Positions 1 through 8,190 of a stretch of DNA of 36,655 bases are shown piece by piece. The first letter of the stretch is position 1; each line of letters begins with the position of its first letter. The stretch is from JBEVNR01 sp040507985 (GTDB taxonomy: Bacteria > Pseudomonadota > Alphaproteobacteria > Rickettsiales > UBA6187). A program made the position numbers and the translations under genes. The notes under the pieces are model-generated. The model was not told the DNA's origin, ran no database searches, and worked only from the letters and a program-made list of their open reading frames with translations. Where the stretch lies: positions 1-36,655 of the forward strand of contig JBEVNR010000003.1 of assembly GCA_040507985.1 (NCBI GenBank). Reading direction: 5' to 3'.

Positions 1-1
1 C

Positions 2-115
2 AAAGGAAAATCCTTCAAACAAGCCATCGTCGCCGTCATGCGCAAAATCCTCCTAACCCTTAACGCCATGATTAAAAACAATCAAAGGTGGAATGAAAAT
101 TATTCTTCTCTATAA
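2..115 (+). pseudogene. IS110-family transposase, C-terminal tail (cut by window edge)
   Basis: An open frame enters from the left edge and stops with TAA at 113-115. It encodes about 37 residues, including a VAVMRKILLTLNAMIKN stretch. That pattern (AIVAVMRK, then LNAMI, then a basic-aromatic end) is the usual C-terminus of IS110-family DEDD transposases. Such enzymes move the element by site-specific recombination, normally without inverted repeats. Only the tail is visible, so it is unknown whether the element is intact. The stop lies 36 bases from the 3' end of recR, so the element end must fall between them. Family recognition is by memory of the conserved tail and is fairly secure despite the short length. 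Confidence 0.7.
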
Positions 116-151
116 GCAAATAACAGTTGCTAACATAGACTCTAAACATGA

Positions 152-754
152 CTACGCTTCCTCCATTTTTCGCCGCGCCGTCAGGGCGGTGAGCAACGTT
201 CCCTCGTCTAAATAGCTTAGCTCGCCGCCGACGGGAACGCCTTGCGCGATGCGGGTGACGGCGACGCCGGTCGGCTCCAGCGCGTCGGCGACGTAAGAGG
301 CGGTGGCCCGGCCGTCCAGGGTGGTGGCGGTGGCGACGATCACTTCTTCGACGTTTTCGCTTTTGACGCGTGCGACGAGGGCGGGAACGCACAACTCGTC
401 CGGACCACGCCCCTCTATCGCCGACAGCGCGCCGCCGAGCACGTGATACCGCCCCTTAAACGCGCCGCTGCGCTCTATCGCCCACAGGTCGGAGACGTCT
501 TCCACCACGCAAATCCTGCCCTCTCGGGCGCGGCGCGGATCGGCGCAAACGTGGCACGGATCGATCGCGTCAAGGTTGCGGCACACGGAACAGGTGACGA
601 TGCGTTGCTTGACGTCGGAAAGCGCGAAAAGGAGTGGCTCGATGCGCGATTCTTTTTCGCGCATTAAGTGCAAGGCGGCGCGTTCGGCGGAGCGCTTTCC
701 CATGCCGGGCAAGCGCGCCAACGTTTTAACCAGCCGCGCGACGGATTCGTGCAT
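152..754 (-). CDS. recR: recombination mediator protein RecR
   Basis: RecR acts with RecO (and RecF) to load RecA on gapped single-stranded DNA. The 200-residue protein has the family layout. An N-terminal helix-hairpin-helix reads LARLPGMGKRSAERAALHL. It is followed by a four-Cys zinc finger (CSVC then CHVC, around residues 57-72). A Toprim domain follows with ICVVEDVSDLWAIE. A conserved C-terminal part contains TRIAQGVPVGGELSYLDEGT. The start chosen is the ATG at 754, 11 bases after the ybaB stop; a TTG two codons earlier is less likely. It is the last gene of the comEC-ybaB-recR series. ybaB-recR is a widely conserved pair, which supports the call. Confidence 0.97.
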   Translation of the reverse strand: MHESVARLVKTLARLPGMGKRSAERAALHLMREKESRIEPLLFALSDVKQRIVTCSVCRNLDAIDPCHVCADPRRAREGRICVVEDVSDLWAIERSGAFKGRYHVLGGALSAIEGRGPDELCVPALVARVKSENVEEVIVATATTLDGRATASYVADALEPTGVAVTRIAQGVPVGGELSYLDEGTLLTALTARRKMEEA

Positions 755-765
755 GAACAATCGGC

Positions 766-1089
766 TTAAAACGGCAATTTCATTCCGGCGGGCAAGCCCA
801 TGCCGCCCATCGCCTGGCGCATGGCGTGCGAGGTGGCGTCGTCCGCCTCTTTTTTCGCGTTGTTGAAGGCCGCCGCGATTAAATCTTCCGCCACGTCCTT
901 CTCGTCTTTATTCATTAACGACGGATCAAGCTCCACCGACAGGGCCTCTCCCTTGCCGTTGATGCGCACCTTCACCATGCCCCCGCCGGAGACGCCGTCA
1001 AATTCGCGCCGCGCGATCTCCTCTTGCAGTTGTTCCATTTTTTTCTGCATGGCCTGCGCTTGCTGCATCATTTTTTGCACGTTCATCAT
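766..1089 (-). CDS. ybaB: YbaB/EbfC-family nucleoid-associated protein
   Basis: This is a small dimeric DNA-binding protein of the YbaB/EbfC family. Family members bind DNA with little specificity and are thought to shape the nucleoid. The protein is 107 residues. It opens with a Met/Gln-rich helix (VQKMMQQAQAMQKKMEQLQ). The core then contains GVSGGGMVKVRINGKGEALSVELDPSL and the conserved EDLIAAAFNNAKKEA helix. The start is placed at the ATG at 1089 because AAGGA lies 10 bases upstream. The ATG at 1107 has no such site and would add six unusual residues. The gene follows comEC closely and precedes recR by 11 bases, so the three are probably cotranscribed. Confidence 0.95.
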   Translation of the reverse strand: MMNVQKMMQQAQAMQKKMEQLQEEIARREFDGVSGGGMVKVRINGKGEALSVELDPSLMNKDEKDVAEDLIAAAFNNAKKEADDATSHAMRQAMGGMGLPAGMKLPF

Positions 1090-1110
1090 AGTGGCATTAT
1101 CCTTCATTTC

Positions 1111-3222
1111 TTATTCGGCGGCGTTCCCGCGACTATAGCTGCGAAGGGGCGGCGCGTCCATCGATTTTCGCCACGGACGAAAAGCGCTTGCGTCCTTGGC
1201 GCCGCGCATGACGAGGTCGCCGGAGAGGAATAGCGCCATATTTCCGCGCGCGGAAAAATCGCTAAAGACGAGCGCCGGCGCGACGCCGCACTCCATCCAT
1301 GCGTTCTCGCTTTGCAGGGAAAGCGCGACGACGACGTTGTTCCCTGTCTTGTCGCAATGGGCGCGGGCGTAACGTTCCGACGCGCTAAGCACGACTTTTT
1401 TGCCCCGCAGGCGCAGCGCGCATCCTTCCTTGTCGCATTCCGCGCCCGGAGGCAAATTTTTATATAAGGGAACCGCGCGCGCGAGGGCGAGTCGCTCCCG
1501 CCATTTTTCCCGCGCGTAGCGATCGCGGCGCATGTCGCTCACATAGAGCGCGTCGCCGCCTTGAAAACGCACGGCAAAGACTTTTCCGTTTTCGGAAACG
1601 ATCACGTCCGGAAGCGAAACGGAGCGATACATGTAAAGCGCCGCTGCGACCGGCGCTAACCCCCAGCATTTTTTTCGGCCCGTTCCCAGATAGCATAACA
1701 CCATGCCGGAGAGCAAAAGCAGCAAGGTGCGTCCGTCCGGAGCGACGACGGGAAGCGTGCCGGCGGGGACGCGCGCGAATAATTTCGCCGACGCGATCAG
1801 CGCCCCGATGGCCCATTCCGCCGCCTTGCAAAAAGGAAGCTCCAACCCAAAGGGCATCGCTATCGCTGCCGCCAAGGTGGCCGGCATGACCACGGCGCCC
1901 GTGAGGGGAACGGCCACCATGTTGGCGGGCAGTCCGAGCCACGAAAACTGGTTGAAATGATAGGCGGAAAACGGCATGGTCGCCACGCCGGCGGCGAAGG
2001 ACGCCAGCAACACCCCTCCTAAATATGCGACTCCCCGCTTAAGCGCGGACGGTTTATCCGTCTCCTCTCCTTCGTCCTTGCGACGAAGCATGTCGACGTG
2101 GGAGAGAATCGCCAGCACGGCGAAAAACGACATTTGAAAACCGGGGTGCAGCGCCATGTGCGGTTGCCAACCTAGCAACCCAACGGCGGCCAATCCGACG
2201 TTATGCATGGGGGTGGCGCGCCTGCCGGAAGCCACGCCGACCAACAATATCGACGCCATAATGAACGCTCGCTGGGCGGAGACGGGAGCGCCGGCGAGCA
2301 ACACGTAGGCGCCGGCCGCGACGATGGCCCCGAGCGCCGCCGGCACGCGCGCGTCGTAGGCGGAAGCGAAGCGGAAATTATAGGAGAGCAATGTTCGGAT
2401 AAGGAAAAAAGCGAGGCCGGCCGCCATCGCGACGTGGCTTCCCGATATGGCCATTAAATGCCATATGCCGACATAGCGAAAGACGTTTTGCAATTCCTCC
2501 GAAATGCCTCCCGCCATGCCGACGACCAGCGCCGTCGCGACGGCCGCCTCCTCCGGCGCCATGCGTTCGCGAAAGCGTTCGGCAACGGCAAGGCGCAACC
2601 CGTCCACGTACCCGGACAGGGAGCGCTCTTTCTCGCGCGATATCCGATATATGCCCGACAGCGCGTATCCTACAGCTCCGACGCCGTCATAATAGGCAAA
2701 AAACGAAAAATCGTATCCTCCGGAGACGACCGGCGCGGGCAGGGGCCGCAGCGCCGCCGCCGAGATATAGACCACGTCGCCGGGCAAAGCGTCCTTTACC
2801 TGGGATGCCCGCACGCTAAGCCGCACGCCATAGGGGAGGGGAGGGGCGCTTAACTCCCCGATGCGCACGCGAGACAAATACAGCTTCGCGCCGCCTTCGC
2901 GGGGATCGATTTTATCCAGCGTTGCATATAAGGGCGCGATTTCCGTCTCGCGTTCCAAAAGCGGGTGCGAGACGCGAAGCGTTTCAGCCTTGCCCGAGGC
3001 GAATCCGACGACGAAAAATAGCGGTAGCCATACATATTCGCGCAATCCCTCTCGCTTCCAAACGCACGCGAAAACTGCAAGACATATAAGCAAGACGCAG
3101 AAAACGGGAAGGGCGTCCGGCTCGGCAGGCAAGGAGAAATACGAAGCTGCGCCAAGCGTCATGGCCCATGCGCGAAAACACATGCGGCGCGTCACGTAGG
3201 CGCTTTCGCTTATATACCGCAC
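1111..3222 (-). CDS. comEC: ComEC/Rec2-family DNA uptake channel protein
   Basis: This is a polytopic inner-membrane protein of the ComEC/Rec2 family, the channel that carries single-stranded DNA during natural transformation. Visible features are an N-terminal hydrophobic pair, a DUF4131-type soluble domain (LPGDVVYISAAALRPLP), and the Competence domain. The Competence domain starts near VATALVVGMAGGISEEL and holds the hallmark IWHLMAISGSHVAMAAG. Many transmembrane segments follow. The last ~150 residues are soluble. I see no HxHxDH metallo-beta-lactamase motif in them, so the usual hydrolase domain seems absent or degenerate. An upstream ATG at 3282 would overlap the tRNA-Leu, so I place the start at the GTG at 3222. 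The ATG at 3183 is the alternative. No other competence gene is in the window. Confidence 0.9.
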   Translation of the reverse strand: MRYISESAYVTRRMCFRAWAMTLGAASYFSLPAEPDALPVFCVLLICLAVFACVWKREGLREYVWLPLFFVVGFASGKAETLRVSHPLLERETEIAPLYATLDKIDPREGGAKLYLSRVRIGELSAPPLPYGVRLSVRASQVKDALPGDVVYISAAALRPLPAPVVSGGYDFSFFAYYDGVGAVGYALSGIYRISREKERSLSGYVDGLRLAVAERFRERMAPEEAAVATALVVGMAGGISEELQNVFRYVGIWHLMAISGSHVAMAAGLAFFLIRTLLSYNFRFASAYDARVPAALGAIVAAGAYVLLAGAPVSAQRAFIMASILLVGVASGRRATPMHNVGLAAVGLLGWQPHMALHPGFQMSFFAVLAILSHVDMLRRKDEGEETDKPSALKRGVAYLGGVLLASFAAGVATMPFSAYHFNQFSWLGLPANMVAVPLTGAVVMPATLAAAIAMPFGLELPFCKAAEWAIGALIASAKLFARVPAGTLPVVAPDGRTLLLLLSGMVLCYLGTGRKKCWGLAPVAAALYMYRSVSLPDVIVSENGKVFAVRFQGGDALYVSDMRRDRYAREKWRERLALARAVPLYKNLPPGAECDKEGCALRLRGKKVVLSASERYARAHCDKTGNNVVVALSLQSENAWMECGVAPALVFSDFSARGNMALFLSGDLVMRGAKDASAFRPWRKSMDAPPLRSYSRGNAAE

Positions 3223-3252
3223 GATTCCGGCCGAAAAAAATGTGCTCAAAGA

Positions 3253-3339
3253 TGGTGCGGTCGAGAAGAATCGAACTTCCACGACCTTTCGGCCACAGCG
3301 ACCTCAACGCTGCGCGTCTACCGGTTCCGCCACGACCGC
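3253..3339 (-). tRNA. tRNA-Leu (anticodon GAG)
   Basis: The reverse strand folds as a class II tRNA. The 7-bp acceptor is GCGGTCG with CGACCGC. The D arm is GGCGGAACCGGTAGACGC. The anticodon stem CAGCG/CGCTG closes the loop TTGAGGT (anticodon GAG). A long variable arm and a T arm with GTTCGATTC follow, and the 3' CCA is encoded (3253-3255). The long variable arm and anticodon agree on leucine, reading CUC/CUU codons. It lies just ahead of comEC on the same strand. Confidence 0.96.
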
Positions 3340-3366
3340 GCATCCTAAGCTACTTTATAAAGACGT

Positions 3367-3394
3367 ACGATAGCGAAAAAACGCGTTCCGTCAA
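3367..3394 (-). promoter_or_regulatory. sigma70-like promoter for tRNA-Leu
   Basis: On the minus strand TTGACG (3389-3394) is followed after 16 bases by TATCGT (3367-3372). Transcription would start about 20 bases before the tRNA 5' end at 3339. It probably drives tRNA-Leu and may read into comEC. The -35 is strong and the -10 matches 4 of 6. Confidence 0.55.
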
Positions 3395-3541
3395 GGGGTT
3401 TGTCGCGGCGATTGCCGCGAATTCTTAGAACCTGTAGCGAATTAAGGTTTCATAAGGAACTGCGGTTACTGTAAGGGCGGGTGGCGGCATACAGCCTACG
3501 TTATGCAAGGTCTAATGTACGTGGCGCCACGCAAAACGCTA

Positions 3542-3571
3542 TTGACAATTATTCGGCTAACGCCGGATAAT
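3542..3571 (+). promoter_or_regulatory. sigma70-like promoter for the proA operon
   Basis: A perfect -35 TTGACA (3542-3547) is followed after 18 bases by GATAAT (3566-3571), which matches the -10 consensus at 5 of 6. The predicted start near 3578 leaves a leader of about 35 bases before the proA ATG at 3613. Confidence 0.7.
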
Positions 3572-3612
3572 GGGGCGTCCGCGCGCATTCGAGTAAAGGA
3601 ATTTTTAAAAAA

Positions 3613-4914
3613 ATGATCGTGAAAAAAAATGAGGCGCTCCGCATGGGTGAAAACATCCCCGCTCTCATAAGCGACATGGGATTAAGCGCCGTTGGGGCGA
3701 AGCGCGTGTTGGCGGCGGCGTCCGATGAAACCCGTTCGCGCGCGCTGCGCGAGATGGCTGCGTGCGTGCGCGCCCAGAAGGCGTCGATCGCGGCGGCGAA
3801 CGCGCGCGACATGGAAGGGGCGAAGGAGCGCGGACTCTCCAAGGCCGCGCAAGACCGCCTCGCCTTGAACGACGATCGCATGGAAGCGATGGCAAGGGGG
3901 TTGGAGGCGATCGCAGATCGTCCCGATCCGCTCGGAAAAATATTGGAGGACCGCACCGTCGCGCATAACGGGCTACGCATTAAGCGCGTTAGCGTTCCCA
4001 TCGGCGTGATCGGCGTCATTTACGAAGCGCGCCCCAACGTGACGGCGGACGCGGCGGGGTTGTGCGTGAAATCCGGCAACGCCTGCATATTGCGCGGCGG
4101 CTCCGAAAGTTTTTACTCGTGCCAAGCCGTTCACGCGGCGTTGGAAAAAGGGTTGGAAAACGCCGGATTGCCCAAAGAATGCGCGCAATTCGTTCCCACT
4201 CCCGACCGCGAGGCCGTGGGCGCCTTGCTGCGCATGGCCGATTGCGTCGACTTAATCGTGCCGCGCGGCGGCAAAAGCCTGTGCGAACGCGTCGCAAACG
4301 AGAGCAAGGTTCCCACCCTGTTGCATTTGGACGGGGTGTGCTCCACCTATATCGATGCGTCGGCCAATATCGACATGGCGATAAAAGTGGCCGTAAACGC
4401 CAAAATGCGCCGCACCGGCATTTGCGGCGCGACGGAAAATATATTATTCGACAAGGCGTTGCCCAAAGAATCGGTGTGCCGCGTTATTTCGGCGCTCATT
4501 GAAAAAGGATGCGCGGTGCGCGCGGACGACGCCGTGACCCAAGCCTGCCGGGGATTGGTCGTCGCGGCGGCAAATGACCACGATTGGGGCGAGGAATATC
4601 TTGACGCCGTCATATCCGCCGCCGTCGTGGACGGAGTGAAGGGCGCCGCTTCCTTTATTGCGCGCTACGGCTCCGCCCATACCGACGCGATTATTGCGGA
4701 GAATCCCGACGCGGCGGAGTATTTCTTCGCGCACGTCGACAGCGCCATCGTGATGCATAACGCCTCGACGCAATTCGCGGACGGGGGAGAATTTGGCTTG
4801 GGCGCCGAAATCGGCATCGCCACCGGGCGGCTGCATGCGCGCGGTCCCGTGGGCGCCGACCAACTCACCACCTATAAATATATCGTGATCGGCGACGGCG
4901 CATGCCGTCCGTAA
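3613..4914 (+). CDS. proA: glutamate-5-semialdehyde dehydrogenase (gamma-glutamyl phosphate reductase)
   Basis: ProA reduces gamma-glutamyl phosphate to glutamate-5-semialdehyde with NADPH, the second step of proline synthesis. The 433 residues match the family along their length. IGVIGVIYEARPNVTADAA is the substrate/cofactor region. SGNACILRGGSES and VDLIVPRGGKSL follow, then the catalytic-Cys segment RRTGICGATENIL. The C-terminal segment is FGLGAEIGIATGRLHARGPV. The ATG at 3613 has AAAGGA upstream. An internal ATG at 3643 gives 423 residues, closer to the family average, and could be the true start. No proB is present nearby. bdhA follows after only 17 bases, so proA, bdhA and lipB look like one transcript. 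Confidence 0.97.
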   Translation: MIVKKNEALRMGENIPALISDMGLSAVGAKRVLAAASDETRSRALREMAACVRAQKASIAAANARDMEGAKERGLSKAAQDRLALNDDRMEAMARGLEAIADRPDPLGKILEDRTVAHNGLRIKRVSVPIGVIGVIYEARPNVTADAAGLCVKSGNACILRGGSESFYSCQAVHAALEKGLENAGLPKECAQFVPTPDREAVGALLRMADCVDLIVPRGGKSLCERVANESKVPTLLHLDGVCSTYIDASANIDMAIKVAVNAKMRRTGICGATENILFDKALPKESVCRVISALIEKGCAVRADDAVTQACRGLVVAAANDHDWGEEYLDAVISAAVVDGVKGAASFIARYGSAHTDAIIAENPDAAEYFFAHVDSAIVMHNASTQFADGGEFGLGAEIGIATGRLHARGPVGADQLTTYKYIVIGDGACRP

Positions 4915-4931
4915 CCGCCTCAGGAGGACAT

Positions 4932-5723
4932 ATGGCGCGCGCATTCGAGGGGTATAACGTCGTCGTCACCGGCTCGACGAGCGGCATCGGGCAAAGCATC
5001 GCGGAACATTTCGCGACGCGCGGCGCGAACATCGTCTTAAACGGATTCGGCGACGTCGCCGCCATTGAAGCGCTGCGTCTTTCCCTGGAAAGCCGGCATG
5101 GAATTAAGGCCATGTATCATAACGCCGACATGTCGGACTACGCCCAGGTGGAGCGCATGGCGGCGGCGACGCACGACGCCTTCGGTCATATCGACGCGCT
5201 GGTAAACAACGCCGGCGTGCAATATGTCGCGCCGCTGGAAGATTTTCCGGTGGAGCAATGGCAAAAAATCATTGCGGTGAACCTTTCCGCCGCGTTTTAC
5301 GCCATGAAGGCGTTTTTGCCGAACATGCAGCGCCGCAATTTCGGGCGTATCGTCAACGTCGCTTCCGCCCACGGGCTGGTGGCGTCGGCGAATAAGGCGG
5401 CCTACGTCGCGGCAAAACACGGATTGATGGGGTTAACGAAGGTCGCGGCGCTGGAAAACGCTGAACGCGACCTTACCGTGAACGCCGTCTGCCCGGGCTG
5501 GGTGGAAACTCCGTTGGTCAAAAAACAAATCGAAGACCGCGCGGCCCTTAACCATTCCTCATACGAGGAAGAGGCGATAAAGCTGGTCGGCGAAAAACAT
5601 CCGAACAAACGCTTCAACCCTCCCGACGCCGTCGCGGAGGCCGTTGCCTATTTCGCGCGCAGGGAAAATAAATATTGCACCGGAACGCATCTCTCCGTTG
5701 ACGGAGGGTGGACCGCGCAATAA
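4932..5723 (+). CDS. bdhA: 3-hydroxybutyrate dehydrogenase (SDR family)
   Basis: A classical short-chain dehydrogenase of 263 residues, the usual length for D-3-hydroxybutyrate dehydrogenase, which interconverts 3-hydroxybutyrate and acetoacetate using NAD. Visible motifs are the Rossmann glycine motif TGSTSGIG, the NNAG motif, the catalytic Ser in NVASAHGL and the active-site YVAAK. The C-terminal CTGTHLSVDGGWTAQ is typical of this subfamily. HGLVASANKAAYVAAKHG and LTVNAVCPGWVETPLVKKQI are also characteristic of BdhA rather than FabG. The start is fixed by AGGAGG just before the ATG at 4932; an earlier ATG at 4902 lies inside proA. With phaB at 29 kb it points to polyhydroxybutyrate or ketone-body metabolism. 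Confidence 0.9.
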   Translation: MARAFEGYNVVVTGSTSGIGQSIAEHFATRGANIVLNGFGDVAAIEALRLSLESRHGIKAMYHNADMSDYAQVERMAAATHDAFGHIDALVNNAGVQYVAPLEDFPVEQWQKIIAVNLSAAFYAMKAFLPNMQRRNFGRIVNVASAHGLVASANKAAYVAAKHGLMGLTKVAALENAERDLTVNAVCPGWVETPLVKKQIEDRAALNHSSYEEEAIKLVGEKHPNKRFNPPDAVAEAVAYFARRENKYCTGTHLSVDGGWTAQ

Positions 5724-5726
5724 ATC

Positions 5727-6353
5727 ATGGAATGGCAAGACTTCCCGTATCCTGCCGATTACGTCGCGCTGTGCGCCATGATGGAGGCGCGCGTGGCGGC
5801 GATTCGCGCTGGCGAGGCGAGCGAAGCCGTATGGACGGCGGAATTTCCTCCGCTTTACACCGCCGGCACGAGCGCGTCCGACGCCGACGTGATTGAGGCG
5901 CGCTTTCCCGTCCATCGCGTCGGGCGAGGAGGAAAGCTCACCTATCACGGACCCGGCCAGCGCGTATGCTACGTAATGCTCGATCTCGACGCCAGGAAAA
6001 AGCGCGACGTGCGGGCCTATGTCCGACATTTGGAGGAATGGCTCATCCGTGCCTTGTGGGATATGGGCGTGAAGGGCGAAAGGCGGGAAGACCGCGTCGG
6101 CATCTGGACGGTCGACGATAACGGCGTCGAGGCGAAAATCGCGGCGATCGGCGTGCGGATGCGCAAATGGGTGACGTATCACGGCGTCGCGCTGAACGTG
6201 GCGCCCGATTTGTCGCATTACGGCGGCATCGTGCCGTGCGGCATTCGCGATTACGGCGTGACGTCGCTGCGCGCGCTGGGCGTTCGCGCCGACATGCCGT
6301 CCGTCGACGCCGCCTTGCGACGTCGGTTTGACGAGGTGTTTTTGTGCTTTTAA
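5727..6353 (+). CDS. lipB: octanoyltransferase LipB
   Basis: LipB transfers octanoyl from acyl carrier protein to lipoyl domains, the first step of lipoate attachment to pyruvate and 2-oxoglutarate dehydrogenase complexes. The 208 residues carry the family signature RGGKLTYHGPGQ (67-78). The catalytic Lys is K137 in EAKIAAIGVRM, and the nucleophile is Cys171 in VPCGIRDYGVTS. The ATG follows the bdhA stop by three bases with no clear ribosome site, suggesting translational coupling. It ends 64 bases before the convergent phytochelatin-synthase-like gene. A likely client, PdhC, is encoded at 19.4 kb. Confidence 0.97.
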   Translation: MEWQDFPYPADYVALCAMMEARVAAIRAGEASEAVWTAEFPPLYTAGTSASDADVIEARFPVHRVGRGGKLTYHGPGQRVCYVMLDLDARKKRDVRAYVRHLEEWLIRALWDMGVKGERREDRVGIWTVDDNGVEAKIAAIGVRMRKWVTYHGVALNVAPDLSHYGGIVPCGIRDYGVTSLRALGVRADMPSVDAALRRRFDEVFLCF

Positions 6354-6417
6354 TACGAAACGTGAGATTAATTCCGTATGCTCGCGCCATTTTCTCGCCC
6401 TTGCGTGAGTTATGCCG

Positions 6418-7224
6418 CTATTTTTCATTATAGGGATAGGTCCGTTGTTGAACGATAACGTATCCCCGACGCTGTGCGACGTCGAAGGTGCGCATGGCGG
6501 CGACAAGGTCGGCCGTGTCCGCCCACATCCACGGAGCGACTTCGGGGTTGACGTCTAAAATAAGAAACGAGTCGGATTTCTTGTCGTAGGCCCCGAGCGG
6601 CGAAATATGTCCGGCGCCTTTTTGCCCTAAGGAGGAGCGCAAATAGTTGACGAGGACAAAACCGGAGGGGTCCCGCATGTCGGCGGCCAGATCTCGGCGA
6701 ACGTCGCCTTGCTTTATGTCGTCCGTCATCGGATGCGCCGTCGCGCGCGCTCCGTTTTTGCGAAGCAATTTTGCCAATTGCTCCAATTGCAGCCCATAGT
6801 CCGGCGCCTTTCCCCTCTTTTTCTTTTCCGTCTTGCCGAAGATGGCCGCGCGCGTTTTTACGCCCGACGTTAATATGTTTTCCTGGCCGTACCGAAAAAA
6901 AGACGGCTCAAAATCTTTCGGCAAATAGCGCGTATATTTAGGCGCCACGACGTCGTCAAGGGGCGGGGATAGGGCGGGATCGTTTTCCCTAAGCGCGTTT
7001 AAGACGATCGCGGCGGAGGCAAGGCCGCAATACAGCTTGTTTTTTTGGCTTTGAAAGCGGTTCGCCAGAACGAAAAAATCCATCTTGGCGTCGGAACGCT
7101 CCAGCCTTTTTATGCCTTCCGGAGAATTCCACGCGACAAGCTCGCCGCCCTGCGCGGCGGACCAACAAAAAAACGTCGCATAGAGCGCGACGGCGAAAAG
7201 GGGTATGCAAGGCGTTTTTTTCAT
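6418..7224 (-). CDS. exported phytochelatin synthase-like cysteine peptidase
   Basis: A 268-residue member of the phytochelatin synthase family (clan CA cysteine peptidases). Bacterial members usually hydrolyse glutathione or transfer its gamma-Glu-Cys unit. The catalytic triad is visible: Cys66 in KLYCGLASAAIVLNAL, His206 in GAGHISPLGAYD, and Asp224 in LILDVNP. Starting at the ATG at 7224, the protein begins with MKKTP and a hydrophobic run (IPLFAVALYATFFCW), which looks like a signal peptide. A periplasmic site is therefore inferred. An upstream in-frame ATG at 7266 would spoil the signal sequence. No metal-resistance or glutathione genes are adjacent. Family assignment is firm; whether it makes phytochelatin or only cleaves glutathione is open. 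Confidence 0.85.
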   Translation of the reverse strand: MKKTPCIPLFAVALYATFFCWSAAQGGELVAWNSPEGIKRLERSDAKMDFFVLANRFQSQKNKLYCGLASAAIVLNALRENDPALSPPLDDVVAPKYTRYLPKDFEPSFFRYGQENILTSGVKTRAAIFGKTEKKKRGKAPDYGLQLEQLAKLLRKNGARATAHPMTDDIKQGDVRRDLAADMRDPSGFVLVNYLRSSLGQKGAGHISPLGAYDKKSDSFLILDVNPEVAPWMWADTADLVAAMRTFDVAQRRGYVIVQQRTYPYNEK

Positions 7225-7302
7225 AAGCGGTCGCAATCTTGTCGGAGACGGAATTTCGGATACCATACACGAATTTTTCGTTAAGGCGTCGTTATTGAGA
7301 TA

Positions 7303-7320
7303 TTTTTTTCATGAAAAAAA
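7303..7320. repeat. perfect 18-bp AT palindrome
   Basis: Seven T, then CATG, then seven A, perfectly self-complementary. It lies about 80 bases upstream of the phytochelatin-synthase-like gene and covers the ATG of a possible small gene on the plus strand. It could be an operator or simply AT-rich promoter DNA. Confidence 0.4.
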
Positions 7321-7460
7321 GACATATTCGTCAAGGCAGGCGTCGAGACGTTCCAAAACGCATTGCTCAATCATCGTTGATAGAAAACTACCGCAACGAC
7401 GTCGACGCCGTCGCACTCGGATGCGCCGAGTCCGTAGAAATTCTTCGAAAAACCCCGTAG
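7311..7460 (+). CDS. possible small protein, 49 residues, unknown
   Basis: An open frame of 49 codons from ATG 7311 to TAG 7460 fills most of a 263-base gap. The product starts with a very basic segment (MKKRHIRQGRRRDVPKRIAQ) and ends with a more ordinary stretch (DVDAVALGCAESVEILRKT). GAGA about 10 bases upstream could serve as a weak ribosome site. I recognise no family. It may be a decayed gene or a chance frame. Confidence 0.25.
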   Translation: MKKRHIRQGRRRDVPKRIAQSSLIENYRNDVDAVALGCAESVEILRKTP

Positions 7461-7487
7461 CGGGCGCGCCGTGAAGCTTCGTTTAAA

Positions 7488-8189
7488 TCAAGCCCCGCCC
7501 GCCGCTTGTTCCACCGCCTCCCTTCCAAGCTCCTGCGCGTCGGCCATGTGAACGCCGACATGGAAGGAGATTCCGTCTAGGCCGACGACGCGGCGGGGAG
7601 AACGGGGCGCCTTCACGCCCTTGCGGTCAAAATATTCCTTGATCTCTCCCTCGATCTTTTCGTAGGCGCCTTGCAGGGCGACCTCCGTTCCCGTCTCGGA
7701 GTCGGCGGCCGGGGCGCCGTGTTTGGCGGAAAAGATCATCTCTTGGCAGCGCTCGCCGATTCGTGCGGCGAAACCGTATTTAAAGGAGCGTTCCGCGCCT
7801 TTGCGGGAGGGCGCGTTTTCGGCGTAGGCGGTCGCGAATCGTCGTCCCGCCGCAACGATCGCCTTGGCGGTCCCTACGGCGACGCGCACGTTTTCTTTTC
7901 CTCCGACGACGGCGACGGAGGTTTTCCCTATGCGCTTAACCAGAACGGCGTCGCAGAAATAAAGCCGCGCCACGTCCTTGAATATCGTGCGGTTCCACGG
8001 CTCGCAGGCGGTTTCCTCCTCCGTTATGTCGCACTCTTCTCCTTCGTCCGGCACGTCGTCCGTCGACAGATTATGTTTCGCAAGCAAAAAACGGACGCGC
8101 TCCATTGCGGCAGCCGCTTCCCCCTCCGTGCCGGCCTTTTGCGCCAGCCGCAGAAGCTTCCGGATTTTTTCGCGCAGTTTCTCGTCCAT
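7488..8189 (-). CDS. DUF2786 domain protein
   Basis: A 233-residue protein with an N-terminal DUF2786 domain at about residues 4-45: KIRKLLRLAQKAGTEGEAAAAM, then RVRFLLAKHNLS. The rest is an Arg/Lys-rich helical region with RSFKYGFAARIGERCQEMI, like the partner domain that commonly follows DUF2786. The family is found in phages, plasmids and chromosomes and has no established function that I know of. The start at 8189 is chosen because the ATG directly follows the stop of the TPR gene (TAA, one base, ATG) with AAGG just upstream. An in-frame start at 8252 would run into the TPR gene. It is probably translated together with the TPR protein. Confidence 0.8.
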   Translation of the reverse strand: MDEKLREKIRKLLRLAQKAGTEGEAAAAMERVRFLLAKHNLSTDDVPDEGEECDITEEETACEPWNRTIFKDVARLYFCDAVLVKRIGKTSVAVVGGKENVRVAVGTAKAIVAAGRRFATAYAENAPSRKGAERSFKYGFAARIGERCQEMIFSAKHGAPAADSETGTEVALQGAYEKIEGEIKEYFDRKGVKAPRSPRRVVGLDGISFHVGVHMADAQELGREAVEQAAGGA

Positions 8190-8190
8190 T

